Shown one piece after another: positions 30,222 through 38,958 of a stretch of 55,172 nt of DNA. This DNA is from CAZFPT01 sp046541875 (GTDB lineage: Bacteria; Planctomycetota; Phycisphaerae; SM23-33), in the NCBI GenBank assembly GCA_046541875.1, contig JBKHCL010000008.1, positions 1-55,172 on the forward strand. Reading direction: 5' to 3'. The translations under genes and the position numbers were made by a program. Below the pieces are notes generated by a model. It made no database searches, was not told the DNA's origin, and saw only the letters and a list, made by a program, of their open reading frames with translations. Numbering within the stretch: position 1 is the stretch's first letter; the number at the start of each line of letters is the position of its first letter.

Positions 30222-30932
30222 TCAGGATGTCTGCTTTTTGGGCTGGGACACGACGTCCAGCTGGATCGACGGGCTCATCGTGCTCGAGATCGCGACCTTC
30301 TGGATGTAGGTCCGCTTCACGCTGGCCGGGCGAAGACGCCTGACCAGGTCGATGAACGACCGGATGTTCTCCACCAGCTGCTTCTCGTCGAAGCTTCGCT
30401 TGCCCACCGGGACGTGAAGGTTTCCGCCATCGTCGTTGCGGTACTCCACCTTGCCGGCGGAGAATTCCTTCACAGCCGTCACGATGTCGTCGGTCACCGT
30501 ACCCGCTTTGGGCGAGGGCATCAGCCCCTGGGGACCCAGCACGCGACCCAGGCGGGAGACGTTCTTCATCGTGGAGGGCTTGGCCAGGGCGACGTCGAAG
30601 TCCGTCCAGCCTCCCTGCACCTTCTCCACCAGTTCATCGAGGCCGGCTTCTACGGCACCGGCGGCCTTGGCCTGCTCGGCTTCGTCGCCTTCGCAGAAGG
30701 CGATCACCCGCATGGTCTTGCCGATTCCGTGGGGGAAGGAGAACCCGCCGCGCAGGGCCTGGTCGGCCTGGCGTGGGTCGATGCCCAGATGCATCACCAA
30801 CTCGACCGTCGCGTCGAACTTCGGCGCCGGAAGCGATTTGAGTGCCTTGACCCCATCTTCCAGGGAGACCTTCTCTCGCGGGTCCGGAGCTTTCTCGACG
30901 GCCTCTTGGTACCGTCTGCTTCGTGTGCCCAT
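30222..30932 (-). CDS. rplA: Large-subunit ribosomal protein L1
   Basis: Mobile-stalk protein that moves deacylated tRNA to the E site. 236 residues; KFDATVELVMHLGIDPRQAD, GRVLGPQGLMPSPKAGTVT and EYRNDDGGNLHVPVGKRSF are family signatures. 139 bases after rplK. Confidence 0.97.
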   Translation of the reverse strand: MGTRSRRYQEAVEKAPDPREKVSLEDGVKALKSLPAPKFDATVELVMHLGIDPRQADQALRGGFSFPHGIGKTMRVIAFCEGDEAEQAKAAGAVEAGLDELVEKVQGGWTDFDVALAKPSTMKNVSRLGRVLGPQGLMPSPKAGTVTDDIVTAVKEFSAGKVEYRNDDGGNLHVPVGKRSFDEKQLVENIRSFIDLVRRLRPASVKRTYIQKVAISSTMSPSIQLDVVSQPKKQTS

Positions 30933-31071
30933 GGTTTGATCCTTTCGCGCGGCGGGTCAAAGCCCGCCCGTGCTCCCACTGCTGGTCAGGCCCGTGGTCA
31001 GGCCCGGCGCCACGTGGCGCCCGCTTGGCTCTGCCGCGTCCGGGCAGGACGCGCGGAGAATGAATGGTTCT

Positions 31072-31497
31072 CTACTTCTCGACGACGATGCCCATGCTGC
31101 GGGCGGTCCCGGCGATGATGGCTGCGGCGTTCTCGGCGTCGAAGGCGTTCAGGTCGTTCATCTTCCGCTCGGCGATCTGCTTGCACTGCTCCCAGGTCAC
31201 CGTACCGACCTTGTCCTTGTTCGGGACGCCCGAGCCTTTTTCGATTCCGGCGGCCTCTTTCAGCAGGATCGCAGCCGGCGGGCTCTTGACGATGAAGCTG
31301 AACGAGCGATCGGCGTAGACCGAGATCTCCACCGGAACCGGCATGCCGCCCAGATCCTTGGTCGCCTCGTTGAACTGCGAGACGAACTGCCCGATGTTGA
31401 CGTTGTGCTGACCCAACGCCGGGCCGATCGGCGGCGCGGGGGTTGCCTGCCCGCCGGGGGCCTGCAACTTGATCATTCCTACGACTTCCTTGGCCAT
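31072..31497 (-). CDS. rplK: Large-subunit ribosomal protein L11
   Basis: GTPase-associated-centre protein. The start MAKEVVGMIKLQAPGGQATP gives 141 residues, exactly the E. coli size; PAPPIGPALGQHNVNIGQFV follows. The leader to nusG contains a stable hairpin (GTGGCGGC/GCCGCCCAC, 31529-31547 on the minus strand), possibly an L1-type target, but this is not tested. Confidence 0.98.
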   Translation of the reverse strand: MAKEVVGMIKLQAPGGQATPAPPIGPALGQHNVNIGQFVSQFNEATKDLGGMPVPVEISVYADRSFSFIVKSPPAAILLKEAAGIEKGSGVPNKDKVGTVTWEQCKQIAERKMNDLNAFDAENAAAIIAGTARSMGIVVEK

Positions 31498-31577
31498 GAT
31501 ATTTCTCGTCTGCTTGAGGGTGTTCGGGGTGGGCGGCAAGCCGCCACGAGGGCGAAAACTCCGGCGTCAACCGACGC

Positions 31578-32129
31578 TCAGGATTTCTCCACCTGCCAGT
31601 ATTCCAGTTCGACCGGTGTCTGTCGGCCGAAAATCGTCACGATCACGCGGATCAGGCCCTTTTCGGGGATCACCTCATCGACGGTGCCCTCGAAGTTCTC
31701 AAACGCGCCTTCCTTGATCTTGACCTGCTCGCCCTTGGTGAAGTCCACCGACAGCGGGGCGCCTTCCTCGGCCTTCTCCACCTGCAGAAGCATCTTGCGG
31801 ACATCTTCCTCGGCCATCGGGGTGGGCTTTCCGCTGGACCCGATGAAATCGCCCACGCCGGTGGTTTCCTTGATGAGGAACCAGGCGTCCTCGCCGATCT
31901 TGCCATCCTCGTCGAGGTCCATTTCCACGAAGACATAGCCCGGATACATCTTTCGATCGACGAACTTCTTGGACCCGCGTCCCCGCGGGGCCGGGCGGCG
32001 CTCGGTGGGAACGAGGATCTGACCGATCTTCTCCTCGAGACCCTCGATCTTCACTTTTCGATCGAGCGCTTCCCGTACCTTCTCTTCCTTGTTGGAAGCG
32101 ACGCGAAGTACGTACCACTGTCTGGCCAT
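31578..32129 (-). CDS. nusG: Transcription elongation/termination factor NusG
   Basis: Binds RNA polymerase and links it to the ribosome through S10, or to Rho. ATG at 32129 with AAGGAG 10 bases upstream gives MARQWYVLRVASNKEEKVRE and 183 residues. The NGN domain has KMYPGYVFVEMDLDEDG, and the KOW domain has KGEQVKIKEGAFENFEGTVD. 31 bases after secE. Confidence 0.97.
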   Translation of the reverse strand: MARQWYVLRVASNKEEKVREALDRKVKIEGLEEKIGQILVPTERRPAPRGRGSKKFVDRKMYPGYVFVEMDLDEDGKIGEDAWFLIKETTGVGDFIGSSGKPTPMAEEDVRKMLLQVEKAEEGAPLSVDFTKGEQVKIKEGAFENFEGTVDEVIPEKGLIRVIVTIFGRQTPVELEYWQVEKS

Positions 32130-32160
32130 GTCGGCGCTGCTCCTTGCGGATGGACTCAAC

Positions 32161-32547
32161 TCAGTAGGTTACCACGTTCAAGGCACGGAACAGGTTAATG
32201 AAGACCTGGTCGGCCCCGAACAGGATCGCCGCCATGATGAACGCGGTGACGATCACCACCTTCGTCGAGCCGAAAATCTCCTTCTTGCTGCTCCAGGAGA
32301 CCTTCTTCATTTCGCCCTCGGTGGCAATGAGGAAATCCGCCGACCGCGGCCGATTCACGAACCAGAACGTCGCCGCGGCAATCGCGGCGACCACCAGCAC
32401 GGGAATGCCGTACTGCAGATACGCCGACATCGCCGCCAGCTGCTCGCTGAGAACGTACGCACCGGCCAGGGCAATTCCCACCACCGCCAGCAACGTCACG
32501 CCGCGGGTGTATCGGCCCTGGTTCTTCTTGTAGATCTCGATCTTCAA
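32161..32547 (-). CDS. secE: Protein translocase subunit SecE
   Basis: Clamp subunit of SecYEG. A TTG start at 32547 is chosen because AAGGA lies 9 bases upstream; the frame has no nearby ATG and otherwise runs back through the tRNA-Trp gene. 128 residues: two extra N-terminal membrane segments (about 17-36 and 44-62), then the conserved amphipathic helix EMKKVSWSSKKEIFGSTKVV and the essential last membrane helix. The E. coli-like three-helix form. Confidence 0.94.
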   Translation of the reverse strand: MKIEIYKKNQGRYTRGVTLLAVVGIALAGAYVLSEQLAAMSAYLQYGIPVLVVAAIAAATFWFVNRPRSADFLIATEGEMKKVSWSSKKEIFGSTKVVIVTAFIMAAILFGADQVFINLFRALNVVTY

Positions 32548-32573
32548 GGTCGCGAATCCTTCGTGCGTGCATC

Positions 32574-32595
32574 GCCCCGCCCAACAGCGCGGGGC
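32574..32595 (-). other. GC hairpin between tRNA-Trp and secE
   Basis: GCCCCGC (32574-32580) and GCGGGGC (32589-32595) form a 7-bp stem with an 8-base loop, 27 bases upstream of secE. There is no T-tract, so it is more likely a processing or stability element than a terminator. Confidence 0.4.
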
Positions 32596-32618
32596 ACCGG
32601 TCAGAGGCTTTCCCAAAC

Positions 32619-32691
32619 CACGGCAGGGAGGACTTGAACCCCCAACCTGCGGTTTTGGAAACCGCTGCTCTGCCAATTGAGCTACTGCCGT
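32619..32691 (-). tRNA. tRNA-Trp (CCA anticodon)
   Basis: Full cloverleaf: acceptor ACGGCAG/CTGCCGT, D-arm GCTC/GAGC, anticodon stem GCGGT/ACCGC with loop TTCCAAA, T-arm with TTCAAGT loop, discriminator G. The 3' CCA is not encoded. It lies between rpmG and secE; a tRNA-Trp next to secE-nusG is a common bacterial arrangement. Confidence 0.97.
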
Positions 32692-32700
32692 GTACGTCAA

Positions 32701-32745
32701 CCGACGGCGACAGAGAGCCCATCCAGGCCCACCTGTCGCCGTCGG
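32701..32745 (-). other. 13-bp perfect hairpin before tRNA-Trp
   Basis: CCGACGGCGACAG (32701-32713) and CTGTCGCCGTCGG (32733-32745) are perfect inverted repeats with a 19-base loop, filling most of the rpmG to tRNA-Trp spacer. The minus strand continues TTGACG with no T-tract. It may be an RNase III-type processing site that frees the tRNA from the tuf-secE transcript. Confidence 0.6.
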
Positions 32746-32756
32746 CTGATCCAGTT

Positions 32757-32924
32757 TTACTTCCTCTTGATCTTGTGAACCGTGTGGCAGCGCTCTTTGG
32801 GACAGTACTTCTTGAGCTCCAGTTTCGGGACGCCGCCCTGCACCCGCACCTCGGTGCGGTGATTGAGGGACTTACAGTCCGTGCACTGCAACCACACGTA
32901 TTCTCTGGCCTTCGATTTGGCCAT
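32757..32924 (-). CDS. rpmG: Large-subunit ribosomal protein L33
   Basis: 55-residue 50S protein near the E site; start MAKSKAREYVWLQCTDCKSL. The first Cys pair is CTDC (CxxC), but the second is CPKERC, with four residues between the cysteines where zinc-type L33 usually has CPxC. The DNA supports this reading. 16 bases after tuf, so in the same transcript. Confidence 0.95.
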   Translation of the reverse strand: MAKSKAREYVWLQCTDCKSLNHRTEVRVQGGVPKLELKKYCPKERCHTVHKIKRK

Positions 32925-32940
32925 GGGTCGTCTCTCCGTC

Positions 32941-34146
<1,206 letters not shown>

Positions 34147-34277
34147 TCTCTATGCTCCTCTTTCTGATCCGTTCTCGAAGCAAGTTGCTTACTAAACCAA
34201 ACACAGCTCAGCTGCCGCTGCGAGCCACCCTGGCCCGACGACCTGCAACCCGGAAACCGGGCCCTGCTTGCATACCA

Positions 34278-34349
<72 letters not shown>

Positions 34350-34443
34350 GGAAGTTCTACCCCGCCATCAGCCCTGTCCGCAAAGCCACGTCCCACGCCC
34401 GCTTAAGGGTAGACAGAAAGCGTGGCCGCGAGGCAGATCGATC

Positions 34444-34471
34444 ATAATACAGCCTTGAAAAAACCTGTCAA
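34444..34471 (-). promoter_or_regulatory. Sigma-70-type promoter of the tRNA-Thr/tuf block
   Basis: On the minus strand TTGACA (34466-34471) is followed after 16 bases by TATTAT (34444-34449). The start would lie near 34437, about 88 bases before tRNA-Thr. It is the best promoter match in the window and stands exactly at the head of the 34-kb block. Confidence 0.78.
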
Positions 34472-34571
34472 ATGGTTTTCCACAAAAACCACACCCGAAA
34501 ACCACCGCCACGCCGACCGGTCAGGCGATCAGCGTCGCACAAGGGCCCCGCGATCCGTGCCGACCGGGGGC

Positions 34572-35432
34572 TCACACGTCCCACCCTGTCTCGCGAAGGA
34601 TCGCCTCGAACCGTCGGCCATATTCGATGAACACCGGCCCGCGCTGGGATTCGTCGCCTTTGAACCGCATGTGCGGCTCGATGGTGAACCCGCCGTCGTA
34701 GCCCCGCTGCCGCAGATCCGCCAGAATCCGCCGAAGCGAACCTTCCCCCTCGCCCGGGAACACGGTCTCGCTCTTGTGGGTCGAGCGGTCGTAACGGAAT
34801 TCCTTGATGTGCACGTGACGGATATGGTCCTTCAGTTGTGAGTAGAACCGCCACGCCCAGTCCGTCGGCCAGGGGTCATCCGGGTTCCACTCGCCCAGCA
34901 CAACCGGGGCGTTTCCGGTGTCCAGCACAAGCTTCATACCGGGCACTGCCTCGATCAACCGGCGTGTCGCTTCCGGGCCGATTCCGCCGTAATTGCCGCA
35001 GTTTTCGTGCACCATGACTGCGCCGATCTCCGCGAACAGATCACGGAACACTCTCAGCCGACGGACACGTTCCTGGAACTGCTGCTGCTCCAACGGCCGA
35101 CCTTTCAGTACCGGGTAGCTCATCACGCGGACCAGCTTCGCGCCGCTCGCCTGCACTCGCCGAACCACCAGGGCGGCCTTCTCCAACGTCGTCTCGATGG
35201 GGTCCTCGACCGACGACCTGCCGTCGGCCAACGGGGACCCTACTGCCGGTATGGAAATGCCCGCCCCCCGCAGCGCATCGAGGGCGTGCTCGAAAGCAGC
35301 GTCGTCCACCTCGTGAAGCTTCTTGCCGTCGATCTTGCGCAGCTCGATGTGCGACCAGCCCAACTCGCGGAGGACCTCGATCTGGCCTTCGATGGAATCG
35401 GCGGCTTCGTCGGCAAATCCGGCAATCCACAT
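34572..35432 (-). CDS. Sugar phosphate isomerase/epimerase-like TIM-barrel protein
   Basis: 286 residues of the AP-endonuclease-2/xylose-isomerase-like superfamily, typically metal-dependent isomerases or epimerases of sugars or inositols. Metal- and substrate-site strands are visible: HENCGNYGG, LVLDTGNAPV, HVHIKEFRYD, VFPGEGEGSL and FTIEPHMRF. No signal peptide, so cytosolic. GGGAGA 7 bases upstream supports the start. It follows glmS but is separated from it by a terminator. The substrate cannot be told from sequence. Confidence 0.88.
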   Translation of the reverse strand: MWIAGFADEAADSIEGQIEVLRELGWSHIELRKIDGKKLHEVDDAAFEHALDALRGAGISIPAVGSPLADGRSSVEDPIETTLEKAALVVRRVQASGAKLVRVMSYPVLKGRPLEQQQFQERVRRLRVFRDLFAEIGAVMVHENCGNYGGIGPEATRRLIEAVPGMKLVLDTGNAPVVLGEWNPDDPWPTDWAWRFYSQLKDHIRHVHIKEFRYDRSTHKSETVFPGEGEGSLRRILADLRQRGYDGGFTIEPHMRFKGDESQRGPVFIEYGRRFEAILRETGWDV

Positions 35433-35450
35433 GGGGCATCTCCCGTGACG

Positions 35451-35496
35451 AAAAACAGGCCGGGCGCCGAAGTCGACATTCGACCCGGGCGCCCGG
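35451..35496 (-). terminator. Intrinsic terminator after glmS
   Basis: GGCGCCCGG (35488-35496) and CCGGGCGCC (35460-35468) form a 9-bp GC stem on the minus strand, with a further CGAA/TTCG pairing in the loop, followed by CTGTTTTTCG. It lies 26 bases beyond the glmS stop and just before the isomerase start. Confidence 0.8.
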
Positions 35497-35522
35497 AGGG
35501 TGTCTTGCAGCGCTGGATGAGG

Positions 35523-37364
35523 TTACTCGACGGTGACGCTCTTGGCAAGGTTGCGGGGCTTGTCCACGTTGCAGCCGCGAGCGACGGCGGCGTAGTACGC
35601 CAGCAGTTGCAGCGGAACCACCGTCAGGATCGGCTGGAGGGGCACCGGCACGTCGGGGACGTAAACGACGTGGTCGGCGTAGTTGGCGATGTTCGTATCG
35701 CCCTCGGTGGCCACCGCGATCACGCGACCTTTGCGGGCGCGGACTTCCTCGATATTCGAGACCACCTTGTCGTAGGTCTCGCACTTGGGCGCGATGAACA
35801 CCACGGGCATCCCGTCGTGGATCAGGGCGATGGGGCCGTGCTTCATCTCGGCGGCGGGCAAACCCTCGGCGTGGATGTAGCTGATTTCCTTGAGCTTCAG
35901 CGCCCCTTCCATCGCCACCGGATACTGGTAACCCCGACCCAGGAACAGCCAGTTATCGAAGTCCACATAGTGATCCACCATTTCCTTGATGGTATCGGCC
36001 TGTTGGAGCACGTGCTCGACGTGATCGGGCAGTTCGTTCATCGCCACGAGGTAGTCGGTCATGGTCGACTGGGACATGTGACGCTTCCGCCCGAGCATCA
36101 GCGCCATCAGCGCCTCGACGGCCACCTGTCCGGTGAACGCCTTGGTGGAGGCAACGCCGATTTCCGGCCCGACGTGCAGGTACACTCCCGCGTCGGACTC
36201 CCGCGCGATCGTGCTGCCGACCGTGTTGACAATGCCCAGCGACAGGGCGCCCTTCTCCTGACTCTCGCGCAGCGCCGCCAGCGTGTCGGCCGTCTCGCCG
36301 GATTGACTGATCACCAGGCTCGCCGTGCGCTCCGTGACGATCGGGTTGCGGTAGCGGAACTCGCTGGCGTACTCCACCTCGGTGCTCAGCCTTGCGAACT
36401 CCTCGAAGAGATACTCGCCCACCAACCCCGCATGCCACGCCGTCCCGCAGGCGGTAATCACCAGTCTCCGCACCTGCGAAAACTCGCGGGCGACCTTTTC
36501 CAGCCCGCCAAGCTGCACGCGCATCTCGGAGAGGTCGATCCGCCCGGACATGCACTGCCGCAACGACTCGGGCTGCTCCATGATTTCCTTGAGCATGAAG
36601 TGCTCGTACCCGCCGCGGGCGATCTCCTCGAGCGTCCACTCGATTTCCTCGACCTCTTTGGAGATCGGGACGTTATCGACGGTCGTGCTCCGCATCCCAT
36701 CGCGGGTGATGACGGCCATCTCGTTGTCCGAGAGGTAAATGACATTGGCGGTGTGTTCCAGGATGGCCGACGCGTCGGAGGCGATGACGTATTCGTCCAT
36801 CCCCACGCCGATAATCAGCGGGCTTCCCTTGCGGGCGACCACGAGCTTGTCCGGTTCGTCGGACGCCATCACGACGATGCCATACGTTCCGGTGACCTCT
36901 TTCAGCGCCCGTTGAACAGCCTCTTCGAGCGTCTCGGCTCCGTCGTTGTAGAACTCACCGATCAACTGGGCGAGCACCTCGGTGTCGGTGTCGGTGGTGA
37001 ACTCGTGCCCTTCGTTGATCAGGAACTGCTTGATCGTCGCGTAGTTCTCGATGATCCCGTTGTGGACCAGTGCGATCCTGCCCGAATCGTCCGTGTGCGG
37101 GTGGGCGTTGACCTGGTTGGGCTCGCCGTGGGTCGCCCAGCGGGTGTGGGCGATGCCGATCGTGCTCTGGCCGCCCGCGTCGGCGTCGATCGCCATCTTC
37201 TCCACCCCCGCAACGCGGCCGGGGGCTTTGGTAATCACGAATCCGCCGTCATCCCGCAAACACACACCGGCCGAGTCGTACCCGCGATACTCCAGCCGCT
37301 TGAGACCCTCAAACAGAATGGGCCGGGCCTTCTTGGCCCCGATGTATCCAACGATTCCACACAT
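35523..37364 (-). CDS. glmS: Glutamine-fructose-6-phosphate aminotransferase (isomerizing)
   Basis: Makes glucosamine-6-phosphate from fructose-6-phosphate and glutamine, the entry step to peptidoglycan and LPS amino sugars. 613 residues: the N-terminal glutaminase starts MCGIVGYIG with catalytic Cys2, HTRWATHGEPNQVNAHPH follows, then two SIS domains (VISQSGETADTLAALR; KLKEISYIHAEGLPAAEMKH) and the C-terminus PRNLAKSVTVE. CAGGAG precedes the start. No glmS-ribozyme-like leader was recognised. Cytosolic. Confidence 0.98.
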   Translation of the reverse strand: MCGIVGYIGAKKARPILFEGLKRLEYRGYDSAGVCLRDDGGFVITKAPGRVAGVEKMAIDADAGGQSTIGIAHTRWATHGEPNQVNAHPHTDDSGRIALVHNGIIENYATIKQFLINEGHEFTTDTDTEVLAQLIGEFYNDGAETLEEAVQRALKEVTGTYGIVVMASDEPDKLVVARKGSPLIIGVGMDEYVIASDASAILEHTANVIYLSDNEMAVITRDGMRSTTVDNVPISKEVEEIEWTLEEIARGGYEHFMLKEIMEQPESLRQCMSGRIDLSEMRVQLGGLEKVAREFSQVRRLVITACGTAWHAGLVGEYLFEEFARLSTEVEYASEFRYRNPIVTERTASLVISQSGETADTLAALRESQEKGALSLGIVNTVGSTIARESDAGVYLHVGPEIGVASTKAFTGQVAVEALMALMLGRKRHMSQSTMTDYLVAMNELPDHVEHVLQQADTIKEMVDHYVDFDNWLFLGRGYQYPVAMEGALKLKEISYIHAEGLPAAEMKHGPIALIHDGMPVVFIAPKCETYDKVVSNIEEVRARKGRVIAVATEGDTNIANYADHVVYVPDVPVPLQPILTVVPLQLLAYYAAVARGCNVDKPRNLAKSVTVE

Positions 37365-37432
37365 GGAAATTGCTCCTGTTATGGACCCGAGCGAGCGACG
37401 CCGGGACCTGGCTACTACCGTAACGACCGCTC

Positions 37433-37466
37433 ATCATAAACCACACATCGACATTCCGGGTGTCAA
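37433..37466 (-). promoter_or_regulatory. Weak glmS promoter candidate
   Basis: A perfect TTGACA (37461-37466, minus strand) is followed by TATGAT (37433-37438), but the spacer is 22 bases, too long for a standard sigma-70 promoter. It is about 70 bases upstream of glmS. It might depend on an activator. Confidence 0.3.
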
Positions 37467-37572
37467 AATACAGGGGGAATCCGCCCCGTCCGGTCCCGAT
37501 AACCGCTCAGACGGGACGGCCTTGCTTCGGCCGACGCGGTCGACCGGTTCACCCTCGGCAGAATCGGCCGCC

Positions 37573-37594
37573 ATTGTGACACCATCTTCACAAT
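37573..37594. promoter_or_regulatory. 22-base palindrome, operator candidate
   Basis: ATTGTGA (37573-37579) and TCACAAT (37588-37594) are 7-bp inverted arms with an 8-base centre, in the spacer between glmS and the gene upstream. The half-site is CRP-like (TGTGA), but the spacing is two bases longer than a CRP site. Confidence 0.35.
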
Positions 37595-37625
37595 CCCTCG
37601 CTTCCGGTCAAATGCATTTGTCACG

Positions 37626-38807
37626 CTACTCCCTGCCGTCGCCCTGCTTCTTTGCCTTGCTCTCGCGGGCCGTCTTCCACAGCGCCAACGTCACGCCGAT
37701 AACCGCCCCGATGCCCACGCACCACAAGATGATCGGCCAGAGCGATTTGCCCGCCGGCGGGGTCGCGCCTACCGCGTCGGTCACTCGGGCGGGTTGGTGA
37801 TTCGCGTCGCCGTCCCCCCGCTGGTCATCTTGGGCGTGATCGTGCCCGTCGTGAGGGTCGTGCTCGTCGGCCGACGCCGAGACGGTACTGCCCTCTTCCT
37901 TCCAGAACAGCACCGAGTCGTTGATATGGTCCGCCAGTTGGCCCGCCTTTTTCGCGAGGGTGTCCTCGTCGATTGCCTGCACGTCCCCGTCGGGCGAGAC
38001 GTCCTTCGCGTAGATGTTATTGTCCTTCCAGCCGTCGGTGCTCTTCTCGCCTTTGCGGAAGGCCACTGCGGTGTTCAGCTGCATCACGTTCCCCCCGTCT
38101 TTATGGTTCAGGTTGCCCTTCAGGGCGCCGACGGGGGTCTGTTTGTCGGCGGCGATAACCACCGAACCGTCCTGCCCGGACTGGTTTGGCCAGGCGGCGT
38201 TGTCCTCGTGCGGCGTGAACGGCTGAAAGGCGTAGGATGTATTGTTCCACGAGTCGAATCCCCATCCCTCGCCCTTCGGCGGCGCTTTGTAACTCTTGTC
38301 CGAGGGGCAATGGAAGTTATCCGGCGTGACGAACTCCCCGGCCACCAGCAGCCACATCGGCTGGAGATTGCAGTCATACTCGTTGGCGTAGAACGCCTCT
38401 TCCGTTCGGTGTCGCTTCGGGTCGGCGGTGTACGTCTTGGGCCACTTCTGGCTGGGATTGGCGATTCTCGGATAGTAATCGTCGTTCGCGTTCTGATACA
38501 GCATCAGGGCGGTCCCGATCTGCTTGAGTCTCGTGCCGCACTGGGCCTGTCGTGCCAACTCGCGCGAACGCATGAGCCCTTCGAAATACTGCGCATGTCC
38601 CATCTGCGCCACCATCGCCACGCCCGCCAGCGTCACCAGCAGCACGCCGATGGTTCGGCCTCCTCGCCGCCTCAGCCGCGACAGGCCGACCACCGCCCCG
38701 CGCAGCGCGAACGCCACGCCCACCACCGGAATCGCCACCGCCGCTGCCGTCATCGCGACCACTCCGCCCAGACCATCCCGCCGGGTTGATTCCACGTTGC
38801 CGTTCAT
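37626..38807 (-). CDS. Pseudopilin-like membrane protein, function unknown
   Basis: 393 residues from ATG at 38807 (GGGAGA upstream); the longer frame is not supported. Two hydrophobic segments (about 14-36 and 49-67) precede a helix RELARQAQCGTRLKQIGTAL followed by NDDYYP, the pattern of planctomycete type II secretion-like/DUF1559-type proteins. The central part has NFHCPSDKSY and an 'NHKDGGNVMQLN' stretch, also typical of that group. A His/Asp-rich segment (DEHDPHDGHDHAQDD) precedes a C-terminal membrane helix near 358-378. The usual single prepilin helix with a G/F-T-L-I-E cleavage site is not seen. Confidence 0.8.
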   Translation of the reverse strand: MNGNVESTRRDGLGGVVAMTAAAVAIPVVGVAFALRGAVVGLSRLRRRGGRTIGVLLVTLAGVAMVAQMGHAQYFEGLMRSRELARQAQCGTRLKQIGTALMLYQNANDDYYPRIANPSQKWPKTYTADPKRHRTEEAFYANEYDCNLQPMWLLVAGEFVTPDNFHCPSDKSYKAPPKGEGWGFDSWNNTSYAFQPFTPHEDNAAWPNQSGQDGSVVIAADKQTPVGALKGNLNHKDGGNVMQLNTAVAFRKGEKSTDGWKDNNIYAKDVSPDGDVQAIDEDTLAKKAGQLADHINDSVLFWKEEGSTVSASADEHDPHDGHDHAQDDQRGDGDANHQPARVTDAVGATPPAGKSLWPIILWCVGIGAVIGVTLALWKTARESKAKKQGDGRE

Positions 38808-38848
38808 CGCACATCTCCCTGTATGAAAGGAACTGCTTGCCACCATTC

Positions 38849-38877
38849 CTTCTACCACAGCCGACCTGCCATGTCGA
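38849..38877 (-). promoter_or_regulatory. Promoter candidate for the pseudopilin-like gene
   Basis: On the minus strand TCGACA (38872-38877), then 17 bases, then TAGAAG (38849-38854); five and four of six matches. About 42 bases before the start codon. Confidence 0.45.
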
Positions 38878-38922
38878 AACCTCTGTGAAACCTCTTGACC
38901 GCTCAAGACTCCCGGTGGTGCA

Positions 38923-38951
38923 TTGACTCGCCCCGCCTGGCCCGATACGCT
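38923..38951 (+). promoter_or_regulatory. Promoter candidate, possibly leaderless
   Basis: TTGACT (38923-38928), 17 bases, TACGCT (38946-38951). The expected transcription start falls at the ATG at 38959, and no Shine-Dalgarno sequence precedes that codon, so the mRNA may lack a leader. Confidence 0.45.
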
Positions 38952-38958
38952 CATGGTC

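Noticed and set aside
32548..32700. Longer SecE reading frame back to 32700
   Set aside because: It would translate through the tRNA-Trp gene; the TTG at 32547 has a well-placed AAGGA.
37365..37466. glmS ribozyme or riboswitch in the glmS leader
   Set aside because: No double-pseudoknot-like arrangement or conserved core could be seen, and the leader is short.
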